NCBI RefSeq assembly: GCF_042242105.1
Contig: NC_092018.1
Location: 23,712,667-23,776,666, forward strand
Source of the DNA: Pempheris klunzingeri
Taxonomy: Eukaryota; Chordata; Actinopteri; Acropomatiformes; Pempheridae
DNA length: 64,000 nucleotides
Direction of reading: 5' to 3'
Part shown: piece after piece, positions 1 to 31,200 of the stretch
How positions within the stretch are numbered: the first letter of the stretch is position 1
Layout of the letters: each line of letters begins with the position of its first letter
Made by a program: the position numbers and the translations under genes
Notes under the pieces: model-generated
Told to the model about the DNA's origin: nothing
Database searches by the model: none
The model's input: the letters and a program-made list of their open reading frames with translations, nothing else

Positions 1-241
1 ATTTAATAAAGTTCATCTCAACCTGAGTAAAGCAGACTCACTCATTGTGTGTCCTCTGGCCTGTGTGATAAATCCTACTTTCTATCTTATTACCATTTGT
101 CAGTATCTGTTTGAGATTGGTCTATAATCAAATAAATTCTGATTCTATAATAAAGTGCTATATTTGAATTTATTCTGAGAGTTTGATATCAGTGTATCTG
201 TAGGGTTAAGTGTAGCTGTAGCAGACTTCTACAGCTAATAC
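1..241. other. ppp3cc intron, left edge
   Basis: Intron following the exon that ends with the codons for CSYFF. The donor GTATTAG is just left of base 242 on the minus strand. The next expected calcineurin exon (continuing the SYPAVC-type segment) is not visible here, so it lies outside the window. Confidence 0.6.
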
Positions 242-18304
<18,063 letters not shown>

Positions 18305-19070
18305 CTTCGCTTTGTCTGCAGGCTAATTCCGGAGGTTAAAATCTTGCACAGCTCTCTTCTGCCAGCGAGCCCGAGGACAAGCTAGCACACCATTCTCGGC
18401 CGCCGGTTCTTGTCTTGACTTTCAGCTGTAACAGGAGGCACTAATTTAATGTTTCCTCCTTTCCGACACGCAGCAGCTACAGACCAGCTAATGTTTGCGA
18501 GGTAGCTCCAGGTCTTGTTGTGGTCCGACTTGGCTAATAACCTAGCTAGTTCGCGACAACATTAGCTAATTCTACCGAATAATTAACGTCACCGCAGTAG
18601 TAATATTGACACGAATGTAAAAAAAAAAAAAAAATGCAGTGAACATTTAAGAGAAATGAACAGAGGCGGACGTTTGCTGTCTAATAGTTGTCAAGACCAG
18701 CAAATAATAACTGGATATTACCCAGAGGGAGGCTGCCGCTAGCAGCTAATCCGATTTAGTTACTCTTTTTCAGCTAGTTAGCCGGCTAACATCTTAACGT
18801 ATTGGCACGTCGGCGGACATGCATATACAGCAGCAGCAGACTGGCTCTTCATCTTCTACGTGTTTAAGAAAAAAAACCCAAACAGCAGCACATTAAGTCG
18901 CGTTTCTATATGCACATAAACACCGAGAGTCCTTCCAAGTGCAAACAGCGTCTTGACAGTATCCTCCTCGCAGGATTACACTGTAATCTGACAGTGAGTG
19001 AGAAGTAGTAGTCGATTTCCTACAACATGGTGGAGCCGATGTGACGTGACTATGGAAACGTAACACGTGG
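18305..19070 (-). promoter_or_regulatory. Probable ppp3cc 5' UTR and promoter region
   Basis: Sequence immediately upstream of the ppp3cc ATG on the minus strand. It is richer in G/C and CpG than its surroundings (for example around 18340-18420 and 18780-18830). A CRE-like TGACGTGA lies near 19042-19049 and an E-box CACGTG at 19064-19069. No TATA box at a convincing spacing. Assigned by position and composition only; the transcription start is not determined. Confidence 0.45.
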
Positions 19071-22000
19071 TTTAGGGGTGCGTTAAAAACATGGATCTTC
19101 ACATTGAGGTGAACACCTGTTTGTTTGGTTTTTGTTTTTTTGTGGACATCTGTGAACATAAAAAGGTGGGGAAACACTGCTGCCCCGGAGCAAAGCCTGT
19201 GGTGAAGTAATTGCTGAGGAGTCAAATCTGTTCACATCTCTGGCAAACATCTGATTCTAATCAATTACCCATTTGTAGTCTGAAATGTATTGCCATTTTC
19301 TTGTGTTTGAATGAATCATTTAATGCATGTCACTTAATCTGAGCACACAAAACAATCCTAATAATAATAATAATAATTAAAATAATAGTTTAACTTGATT
19401 ACGTTCGATTTGACCAATTAAAGATTTGACAGCTGAAAACAAAGACACTATATTTTGCGCCTCTAGCCGAAGCATGTTTATTCCAGATAAAACTGTCACG
19501 ACAAGGCACACCCAATCTGAAGGGAGGGAGGCGTTCCTCTGAAGGGTCTTAAAGCCTTTGTACTGCAAATGACGATGATAATGACTTGGGAAATGAGTTT
19601 AGAAGATGCACACTATCATTTATTCTGAATTTAAATGCAGGGGTGCATTCAAAGACCACAAGGTATACACTACAATGATGTAGGATTTTACATTATGTCA
19701 CATTTCAGTGGACAACCAATCTGTAACACACAGTGAGTGACATCATCATACACATGTGTATCATTGTACCTGAAATATAAGATGGGATGAGATGTAATTG
19801 CTTTTTAAAGCACACCAAAAAATAACTCCTAATTAATCAGTTTCTCAAGTGGCTAACTTGGCCATGTATTCCATTTCTAAAGTATAGACTTAGTACAGGA
19901 AACACTGCCAATGATATGTTTTGATATTGACACAATCTATACCCAAGTCTTGGATATAAATGGAGTATTAATGTAGATATACCTTTATTAGGCAATATTT
20001 TCTCTTCACATTTTAAGAGATGCTGAGCAACCTTTCACAACATGGGAAAAAAATGGTTTTCAAGTTTTTCCACCAGGGGTAAAGAAAAGTTTAATATCCA
20101 CCCAGGAACACTAGGTGGCTGTCTTGTTTCATTTTCAAAAACATGCAGCTTGAGAGTTCAGAGCTCGAGAAGTCAGATGTGTACTAATAAAGCAACTGGA
20201 TATAAACAGATTTAAAAAATTTGAGATTTATTCATCCTGAAAATAGCATTAAATTCCACTTAAACATTCATTATAAGTAAATACCTACAACATTTTAAGG
20301 AAAGTTTCACCAACCACATATAAAACGATGGATACAGAGGATCAGTTCAAATGTAAAAAGCAGCTGAACAGCTAAAAAAAAAAAAAAAAAAAAGTCTTAA
20401 AAGGAATCTTCAGAACAAATGCCATGCATAAAAGAATGTTAGTTGCTGGTTCATCGAGACACTGATTCTTTAGCTTCTGCTATATCTGTAGTTTTGCCAG
20501 CTGACAAGTATGCTTTATCCATTCTGTGGTCCACTTCTTTGCCTCGACATGAATTATCATCACCAGAATATAACACAAAACATCCCAGAGCCCTGTTATT
20601 TCACCAATGTAAAAAAAAAAAAATCAGCAACAACAATAAAATCTCTGTTATTCACCAGAGGCAAACCTCAATACAATAGAGCGCAGGCACCACTAGACAC
20701 ACAGCCCGAGGGTGCCTCTTGGCTCTCTGGCATGTGTTTGGAATTGCTCTAATGAGAAATCAAAGACTAACAAACTGACTGTGTTTTTCTACCTGTTGGT
20801 GGAGCTTAAAGTCATGGAGTGGGGAGATGGGCTGGGTGGACAGGAGTCTAACCTTTACAGCTGCGCATAGAGATACATGGAGTAGTCAGCAGGACATGAT
20901 CAATGTCACTTCAAGTGTAGGCACTCATGGCTCTGAAACAGTGCACAGCAACAACAATCAGGAGGAGAAAAGTGAAATTTGAAATCTCAAACCCAGGTTG
21001 GTCGTGCAAGTTTCTCTCGGCTTGCATGTTTACAAAAGAGTGTTTCAGCTCAACATTTCAAAAAGATATGTTGGGAACAATGGCAGATTACCATACACTG
21101 AATGTTTCATTTCCATAAAAAAAAAAGACTGCAGCAAAAGTTTGAACACAGAGTGATGTGGGAAGTCTTTGGTGCTCAGTGTGACAAAAGAAAAAAAACT
21201 GAACAGGACTATATGTAAGAGATCCAAAGAACTGTTTGAATTGTCTCCAATCCCATTTGAGAGTGTCAAAGACAATGTACATCATAAAGGAGTGTTGCAT
21301 TACATCAGGAACCCACAGAAAACAACCCACCGAAGTGTACTGTATGGCTATACATAAATCCTTCATTTCAGGGAAGGCTGTACAAGCCTAGTCATTTGTT
21401 ACAATTGCTCAGCACTAATCCTTTCCTTCAACCCCCTCTTTACTTCTGCCCTCAGACGGACAGAGTACAACAATCAGCCACCTTGAACCTGGCAGGTCTG
21501 GAGATATCGCCACATATTGAAGAAAAGCTACACCAACCAAAGCCCTCCTTTGCAAATGTTAATCAGTCTAATCTGCCCATTATTAACATAACTCCATTAG
21601 TACTATAATCATAAAAAGATGCTGGAATTGAAATATTTCAATGTACCTTGTAAATGTTTTAATTTTAAAAAATATCACAGCATAGATGCAGTTTTGCCAA
21701 ACTATATTCAGAGAAATTATATTTTTTATCAAAACTGCACAGTAATTAGGGTCTCTCTTTGCTTGCATGTACTGGCAAGTTAGTATGTTGTGGACTGAAA
21801 TGATGAATTAAAACCATTTCTGAATGACTTTAGTGTTCCATTGAGGAACATGTTCGAAGGTGGGTGCAAGACTGAAAACTAATGGGGCTACAGAGCTGAG
21901 GGCATTGCCAGAAGACACAAAGTGCTAATAAATGACAAGTCCCAGCTCAGTTACCTATAGATCAATATAGACTTGTTTAACTCAGGCCTGCAGTGGGCCC

Positions 22001-22288
22001 TCCCCCTGATGAGACTCAAGCTATCTAGAGTTGAGTCTGACATCATCACATACACATCTTTTTTTTGTTGGGAGTGTTGATGGAAGTGAGGGGTGACTGC
22101 AAGCCCAATCATTGGAGAACTGCTTCAGCTGAACGTGACCAGACCAGTGAGTACAGGTGTGCCTTCTTGCGTTGTGATTGGTTGTATTCCAAGAAGGCCG
22201 ATGGTATAGAAAAGTTGCTCTCAGAGAAGTTCCAGTAGTGAAAAGTCTACTACACACACTGCATCCTCTGACTTGCAGCTGTTCTTAT
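19071..22288. other. Intergenic region and probable vps37b 3' UTR
   Basis: Lies between the 5' end of ppp3cc and the vps37b stop codon. No coding similarity on either strand. Read on the minus strand, an AATAAA at 20227-20232 is a candidate polyadenylation signal for vps37b, implying a 3' UTR of about 2 kb, which is unproven. Poly-A or poly-T runs occur at 20375-20392 and 20610-20622. Confidence 0.45.
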
Positions 22289-25200
22289 TTACTGCATGAT
22301 GAAGCCAGGCTGTGGGGCCATACGAGGGGGGGGTCTCTGAGGCAGAGCAGGTGGGTACTGAGATAGAAAGTGGTTTGGGTAGCCAGACGAGACGTTGGGG
22401 AAGGGCTGGCCTGTTCTGGGAGGAATTGGAGGGTATGGTGAGGCTGAGTAGCAGACAGGAGGCTGGGAGGCAGTGGCTGGAGCTGGAGCTGGAGCTAGAT
22501 TTAGAATTGGTGTTGGCTGGGCTGGAGGTGGGGGGGGTTTCCTCCTTGGCTGGGCGACAGGGGATGAGCTGCTGGCCTCAGTGAGATGGGAGGACAATAA
22601 AGGTCTGGCTGCTGCTGACACATCTTGAGATCGGGAGGTGGGGACCGATGCCTGGGGGAGCCGCTGGCCCTGCAGCACCATCTCCTGCAGCTTCTCGATT
22701 TTCACCCTTCTCAAGTGGGCCAGCTTCCTATTGCTCTGGTAGGCATCAATGAAGGAATCCAAGGTCATGTCGCCATCCAGGAACGAATCAGCCATATTCT
22801 GTTGACAGAAGCAAAAAGATGTAAGTTAGTTAGTTTTAGAGAGCAAACAAAGAGGTTCCCTCTGAATCTTTTTCAACACCAAGATGAGAGCCAACGTGTG
22901 TCATGAAGATGGAAATAGCGTTTAGAAAAAAACAGAGAGAAACAAAGTCAGTCACTCAAACTGCTGAGGGGTTTAACATGTTGAACAGATAAGTGGAACA
23001 AGATCACAACTTGCATGTCCATGCGAGAAAGTTGGCATTTATTAAACGTGTGTACATGCACCTTCAGGCAAAGAACAATGATGAATCTTACCTATTCTAC
23101 ATTAATCTGTTCATGCACATACAGGTCATTAACATATAGACTTTACTTAAAATATTCCCAGAGGCCAAATATGGTCAACACATCCCTTTGAAAGTTGTAG
23201 TAACCTTAATGCAATGAGTTATTTTTGTGAACAGAAGTACCAACCGATAAAGAGAAAGAGGAAATCCTCACAAACAGCCAGTTTCAGATACTAGGAGGTG
23301 ACATGTTGGAAAGCTTCCCAGCATGTGCTGGGGCAAAGGAGGGGACTGTTTTTTGTGTTCCTGCATTGTTACTGGTGTTCTGGAGTTGTAAATTTTGTTA
23401 GGCCTAGTTCCTCTTTGTTGGAAATAGCACTTGAGCTGTAGAGGTGATATTGCTTCTACTTCTTCTTACATTTTTGTAGTCATTAATTAATTCAGACTTG
23501 GGTGGGGGACTGGCAAGAAAACATTGTTTTTATGTTTATGGTGTGGTCCTAACCCAGTAGACAGAGATGTGTAACACCCTGTTTCCACGCTTTATTTCAT
23601 AGAACAGCTACTGCTGTTCTATGGTAACAAATGTGGTTACATCTCAAGTTATGTGGTGGGTACAATTGCTCAACATTTCTCGACTGTGCAAAGAGCTGAC
23701 TTTGAACTGTTGTTAGGGCCATTGCTTTTCTATAAACACTGCACAGTGGCAACCTTTAACCCTTGGCACATGATTAAATGAAATTAATTTACAATACTTT
23801 TACCTGATACTTTATTATGTGGTTTAACATGTAGCTTATATTAATGTTCCAGATTTAGCATAAAAGAAGATACAGTAGATAAATCAATTAAAATGTGTGC
23901 TACTGAAAGTTTCATTATTAATGCAGATCGATAGCAGTTGAATGTCATTAACAGATCATCTGGATAAATTCAGCATTACTGAAACATTTCGGAATAATAA
24001 ACTTTATCATTTGGTTGCTGGCTCAAAAGCACTGACAGAACGGGCAGCTAAACACAAGGAAAACACTGTAACCTCTAAGTCGGACAGCCTCCTCGCTGCC
24101 CATATGCTCTCCAATAAGAGTCTTAGATTTGAACAATGAGGCCTCTGTGGAAGAGGACATCAACAACTGGAAAAGTAGGTATATGAATTACTGACTGGTG
24201 TCACTGAGGGATACGTGAAGTCATCCACGGAGAGCGCAGTATAATGCTTACCTCTGTCTCTTCCTCTATTTTGGCTCCCTCTGCCTGCAGTAGGGCCAGT
24301 AAAATGTCCAGGGAGGTGTTTCCCGACTTGTGGTCTGTTAAATAGCAGAGACAAAGACAAAGACAGAGGGACAGAACAAGTCTTTTAGTATTCTGCTGGA
24401 TCTGAACTGCGTGAAGGCATGTTTTAACGTTTAGACTTGATATCATGCAACAAGGTTGCTAGCAGATTCAGCAGGACTGTGTATTCAGTATTTAATGTGC
24501 AGTCAAACTCAGCAAGAACCCTCCATTATACATGGAAACATAGTGACTGAAGCAATATAGATGTGGCATGTCCTTGTCTGTTTTGAACCCTTTTGTGACA
24601 AAGGCCCTTTCTGTCTGTGAACTAGGCCTAGGGTGAACATGTTAATTAAAACAGATTTTAATGAGCCTGTCACACGAAGCTAAGGCAGGAGAAGCACAAT
24701 CTGCCAGTCACGGTCCTGTGACTGGCACATCCAAACAGCCATAACACCTCTCTATTTGCTGTGAACTCGCAAAGCTCCACTAAGTCAACTGAAACTGACT
24801 TGGTGTCTCTAAGGAGGAAGCCTGTTTTGTTTGTGTTCCTAGGCAGAACTGTAAGTCAACACGAGCTCAAGCTAGGATTTGCATCCACAGATGGTGGCAC
24901 TATACCAGTAAGACCAATGACTCACCACTATTTCCCAATCTCTACTATTGCCCAACCTTAGACACAATACAGTGGATATCTAATTACAGGAGAGATTCCA
25001 GTTTGACTAGATACGCTGCTCTACTGTATGCCTCCTTCTATGTAAGGAAACAAAGTGAACAACCTTATTCAGCCCCCACTTTTACAATTTGTAACAACAT
25101 TTCTGCACTCAAACTTCCACAACTGATGTTGAATCTCTTAAATTTCTAATATCTTAACTATTAAGACATGAATGTCTATACCAAATATCCCATTACTATT

Positions 25201-28167
25201 GTTTTAAATACTGTGGTTGCTGAAACATTTCACTCAAAACCAAAAGGGTGAACCTAATGGTGGCACTGGAAGAAAGTCATGGGATAGCCAAAATTATTAG
25301 GTTCATCATCTGATAAACATGAAGATCTATGCAAAATTTGGGGTCAATCTATCTGGTATCTTCCCTAAATCCATGTCAGCATTGCTTAAACCATGACACA
25401 ACAACAAGACTCTCAATAGAAAGCCACACTGATTACCTTCTGACCTTGAATGCCAGCAGCATTTCAGGTTAAAGTCCCACCTCACCAAGATACAATCACT
25501 AGTTATAATAAAGGAGAACCTCCATCATATCAGGTGGCATTATATACAATGAGCAATATTCACTTTTCACTTATTATACACACTTATTATATTATACACA
25601 CTTATTCACATATTCACTTCTGTCAAAAAGGTATCATTAAGACGTAAGAGTGTAGCCAAAGGACAGCCTGTCACTCTTTGTCCTCCTTCCCTCCACACTG
25701 CCACTCATGAATTTCTAACATGTTTCGTAGTTAATTAAGGGTTACAAATAAGGTAAAAGGGTAAATGAGTGATGGTCATTAAGTGTGTGAAAGGTAAAAG
25801 AAAATAGAAAAAGGAAAGTCTTGGTCAAGCTCATGTCTGGCATCTGCTACTGAGCACACAATATAGCACACATCCATTAGGTATGGCTGCAGGTCAGTTA
25901 CACTACTTGACACATTACATACCAAGAGTGTACTTGTCATTTCCTGTTCTACTGTACATTTAATGTATGAAGTAAAAACACAACTAAACCTCAAGCACCT
26001 GTGTCTCAATATTTAAATGTTGTAACCACTTGTTAACAAGCTTTCCAAGCTGTCTAAGCCTTAACTTGTCAGACTCCATAAGAGCTGATGGCAAATACTT
26101 AACTGCTTGAGGCTGTTCGTGCATCATACGAAAACATCATACGAAAACACAAAGAATGAGTGGTAATGATTAACATTACACATCACATAAAGAACAGCTT
26201 AGCAGCTTTTTTTGTGCGTCAGCAAGCTGACCTATGGGGGACAAAGAATGGTTTCGCGAGATTCCAAAAACATCAATTGACCAGACCTAAATCTCTTTCA
26301 AACTGGGTAACTTAGTGGTAATAAAACTGTTATCTCTGAATTGTTGGCACTAGATCCCTAAACCTCATTTTGGTTTGCCAACTTTTGCTGGCAGAGTTTA
26401 AACTTGATTAAAAAAAAAAATGTTAAAAGAGAGAAGCTTCATTCTTGACACAGGGGGAACTTCCATTCCTTTCTGTGTTGCCCTCTCTCCCATAACAAGG
26501 CAGACTCTCAGGCATATCAGCAGCACTCCTCCACACAAAGCTGTGATTCTCTGGCTGAGCGAACAGTCTGCAGAGCGCCCAACACACAGTCTGGGCCTGG
26601 AGATCATGAATCAGCCATTTAGAAAATGGCCTGCCTGACCTCTGTGAATCTGAGGGGGGGATTTTGGCCTTTCTCTCTCCCTCTCAACCTCCCAACTTCC
26701 CTGCCTGCCGTTCCCGTCATCCACTACTCCATCCCATCCGATGTGGCTGTTTTTCACAAGCTTGCCTGGCAGCACAATGACCCACTGTGGGCTGCCATCT
26801 TCAGAGGCAGTGGATGTCGTGGTGTCATGATAGGGCCGCCCTGCCATTTTGGACACCCTGAGCCTAACGGACAACGAAGAGCAATGTGGAGGCCACAAGC
26901 TGCCGGAGAAAAGTTTGGGGAGGGTAGTGCTGGTGGTGTGTATGCACATGACAACACAGCAAGCTACTGTGCATCAAGTCTTTCTTCTGGGTCAAATGGC
27001 TACGTTTCTCTCTGCTTTGAGCATCACTGTCCTTCCCCAGCTGTCTGCAGCAAATCCACAACTAGGACACAGCTAGTTCATGGATGGTGGGGGGTGGGGG
27101 ACCCCGGGTAACCTACATTTGACAAAAACTGGCTCTTGCTGATAAACCAGACCTGCATCACTGTATAGGCTCGTATAGAAGAAATGCTGTACACCAAGAG
27201 AGGTACTTAAAATGCTACACTGCTCATTATTACCATGAAACTCTAATATATCAAAATATATCTGCATACATTACCACAAATATTTAGTAAAACCCCACAA
27301 ATAGAGCAGTAATTCTGTTAGATAAAACAAGAGAAATTTAATCCTGGCCTTTGAGCAATCAAAAAAAACCTCTGGCATGTTACAAGCTTTCTGACTACTG
27401 TATAAATGATAGAATCAGGGTTTAAGTCAAACTTTTATCGGTGTGCCAGAGTAGTGAATGGTTGGCATGCTATTTTGAGAGGGTGCTTGGCAACACTGAG
27501 TCAAACAAGGTCACCAGTATTGTCACTCCTTCGTGTTCACACACTTGGAGGTACTCTGGAAGGTGTGTTGGTGGGGGACATTACAACCAAGTCTTTCTAA
27601 GATTCTGCACTGGAGACCTAAATCAGATCTGGAACTTGCTCAACCCGAATAGAGTTCAGTAGCAACTCCTGCAGCAATATGACAACAGGGCCTCTAGGGA
27701 AAAGGGCTGCTATTGCCTGTGAAGGGAATTACAGTGAGAGAACGGGTGAAACAGTTTTTTTGAACAGAATATGAACAATAAGGAACAAAAACATGACATA
27801 ATACCTCAGCTTCCATTGATGATGATTTACAGTATGAAAATGTTCACTGCACTGAAAGGAAATAACTGCTATCACCTCTAACATCTCTGTATTATCACTG
27901 TCTTTAGACTGGATGTTGAAATGATTTGGTTAAATGCAATTATTTAAATGTAAAAAAAAAAAACTGTTACTACTGCAGACACACTGCACTGTAAGTAAGC
28001 TGTTGCATGCCCTGATTTCTTTTGTTTGCTGTACAGACTACAAAGCTCCTTCAGGCAATTTTTTGTGGTATAGGGATATATATATATGTATAATATCGAG
28101 TTGACTTTGTTGAGCTGTGTTGTTCTTGTTCTGCTGTATGTCTATTAATGTGTTAGTTCAGGGTGAG

Positions 28168-28201
<34 letters not shown>

Positions 28202-31200
28202 TCAAATTCCACGTGTTCACACGCATGGCTGGTAAAGCTGACTCTGACAGAACACCAAGGTGTCATGACGGTCAACAATGCTTCAGATATGGATGTTGCT
28301 GCACGTAAGCTACAAATTCTAAAACTTGTTTTTTTACACATCTTCAAAAGCCAGCTGCACAGATGATCCATACAATCATTACAGTTTCAACGTGGGCACC
28401 CTGTTATGACACTGAAAAATGGCCAGTAAAGTATTTTTGCTGAATATTATGGTGTGACCGAGAAGCTGGCTTTTGACCTTTTGAATATAGAATGTACCAA
28501 CCAATTAGACATTTGGGTGAAATATTGTCATAATTTGCATATGAATTTTGAGTTATGGCCAAAAATGCATTTCGTGAGGTTACAATAACCTTGATGTTTG
28601 ACCAGAAAACTCATCAAGTACAGTCTTAAGTTACTGAGATATCACTTTCACAAAAATGGGACAGATGGACAGACAGATGGACAACCCCAAAACATAATGC
28701 CTCTAGCTACAGCTGTTGCCAGTGCAGAGACATACAAACTGTGACAAAGTGGCATTTGCAAATTTCTCATCATTCCGCACATCCATGCACGACAGTTAAT
28801 CGACCAGTCACTGCAGTTCTAGTGAAGACCCTCAAGTTCTGAAATGTTGGTCAGAAAAAAACACCACATTTCAAGGCATTAACTCAGGCTTTTGGGAAAC
28901 TGTGATGGTTATTCCTAACAATTAACTGACGTTTTATAGAGGTTTACCAATTAATCATGAAAGTAATCAACAGATAAATCAATCGTGAAAACAGCTGTTA
29001 GTTGCAGTCCTATTTCAATGGTTGACAACCCTAGTTGTATGCCTCTATTTCCAGTTTATCTCAGCAAATAATCTAAATAACACTCTTATTTTGGCTTCAG
29101 TGACTTCTTTTGTTTCCTAATAACAATAATAAGAAATGGGGAACAGGGTAAAATCTGATTTACTATTCTGAAATTGCATTTATTGAAAGAACAACAGGAG
29201 AGAAGCTACATTTTTCCCACTGTAAATTCTTTGATTTCGCTCCATATCTGAATGCTGATGTGTGGCAAATACACTCAAAAGAGCCTGGACCTCGGCGTCC
29301 GTCCACTTCTCGTAGCGCGATACAGAGAGCACAGGAGAATTGTAAACGCGCCACCATGTAGACCATGGTGCCGTTGGGGTGCTGGGCGCCCCCCCTAATA
29401 TAATGGTAGGGGAAATACTGATGAAAATACAAACGAAGTGAAGCTTGTAGAAATTAAATAAATAAGTTTGGAGCCACACTGGTTTTAACACGGAAGTGCG
29501 GAAGCCTTCTTCAGCACACAGCCCCGCCCCTCAAGACTTCCGGGTAATCTGAAAAGTACCTCCTCACTACTAGGGAACTTTTTTCAGGGAAAGTTTTTCC
29601 CCGGCTAAAAACGGTGGAAACGCGCCGAGGTTTTTCAAAATCCCGGGTAAATGAAAAAAGTTCCTGCGGTGGAAAAGGGGCTATAGAGACCATAATTAGA
29701 AGTAAAAATGTCCTCTGTTTAAATCTTGTCCTACATGTTTTTCTTTATCGATTCTCTGTGACTTCAAGGATAACAGTGTGTTCAAATCTCATAGGGGTGG
29801 GTAACATTAAAAACTCAATACGCAGAGTTAAATCAATCAATAAAAACTGCTTGTCTCTCTTGCAGTAGCTGCACCGCTGCTGTACCTAGGGTGGACTTGC
29901 GAAGCTGATAGCACTCAAAGCTCTCCTGAAGATGATTGTAGCTCTTGGTGAGCTGCTCCTTCTTGTGCTCCAGTCTGGGCTGCAGGGCGAGGTTTTGCTC
30001 TGCCAGGGTTCGGTTGTTGACCAGCGTCTTCTCCTTGCTCTGCTGGACATCCTGCATCTACGGGAAAAAAAAAAAAAAAAAGAAAAACATGTCAGAAATG
30101 TCTACATGACTTTAACACCATGGCACTTCCTTCAATGCAGAACTCATAACGGAGTCTCTTACATACTGGACTCAAACATGACAGAAGTAATTATCTACAA
30201 CTGATATTGATTCTTTGATAAGAAGCACCTAAGACATAAAAAGAATGGAAAGTTTTGAGTATTATCCACGAATCGTCTCACTTAACCTGCCAGATTGCAC
30301 ACAACTCCCACAGGCCACTTTATATATTTAGAAAGACAAATCACGCCCACAAATGTGTCAGGAAACTGTTCAAAATCAGCAACAACAAAACCCCATTTCT
30401 TTTACAATTAAAATAGGTTTGAAAAACTTATGTAATCATCATGTTCTTTCACTTGTTTACAGTAAAAGGAACAACATGTCACATAACTACACCTTAAACA
30501 GAAATAAGAAATAAGCAAATATAGCACCTTGACACTGTAATGGCTACCATGCAACTTAACAGCAGAACCCAAACATTTGGACATGCCGTAGCATGTAAAC
30601 CATGGGCGTACCTGATAACATTAATCATGGCTACGTTCCAATAGCCCGCCCAGTGTGTCCAAAATCAAGCTGGTTATCATCTTCATTCTGCGCCATTGCT
30701 AATAGGTGTATTACAGTTTGCTGATTTCTGTCTTTTTCTTTTCTCAGAAATCAGACACTAATAAATGCAATAGTAAATATAGTGCCGTATAACCAGTTTG
30801 AAAATATAACCAGACACTTAGTGCAGCAAAAGCAGCTAAATATGTATAACTACCACTGCGCTTTGCACCATCACATCCTGAGATGAGCAGCCTTCCTTTT
30901 GCAGAAGCCCATTTGCTCGTTCATCAAGGTTGTCCTGAGATGATGAATTGTTAGGATATTTTTTAAATGCCCCATTATTGGTGTTGGCCACAAAAACCCA
31001 GTGCTTAGTATATTAAAAAGCATTTAAATGTTTGAATCTACTCAATTAAAAAGCCCTTCAGCAAGGCAATTGCATACCAAAACATATCAGTTCTGTTATA
31101 AACTGATACAACTTGAACTACTGCATGCACGCTCTGCAAAACCCATTCCTGGATTAAGCGAGGGCCTCAAAGCAGCCAAACGCCAGAGACAGTATTCAGC

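Noticed and set aside
22312-22584. Plus-strand open frame rich in Glu and Leu
   Set aside because: Antisense shadow of the Pro-rich last exon of vps37b.
26626-27111. Plus-strand open frame of 161 codons
   Set aside because: Lies wholly in a vps37b intron, has no domain-like sequence, and the opposite strand is equally open; a chance product of a G/C-richer patch.
28169-28198. Processed pseudogene indicated by the poly-A tract
   Set aside because: No recognisable mRNA-like or retroelement sequence lies upstream and no target duplication was seen.
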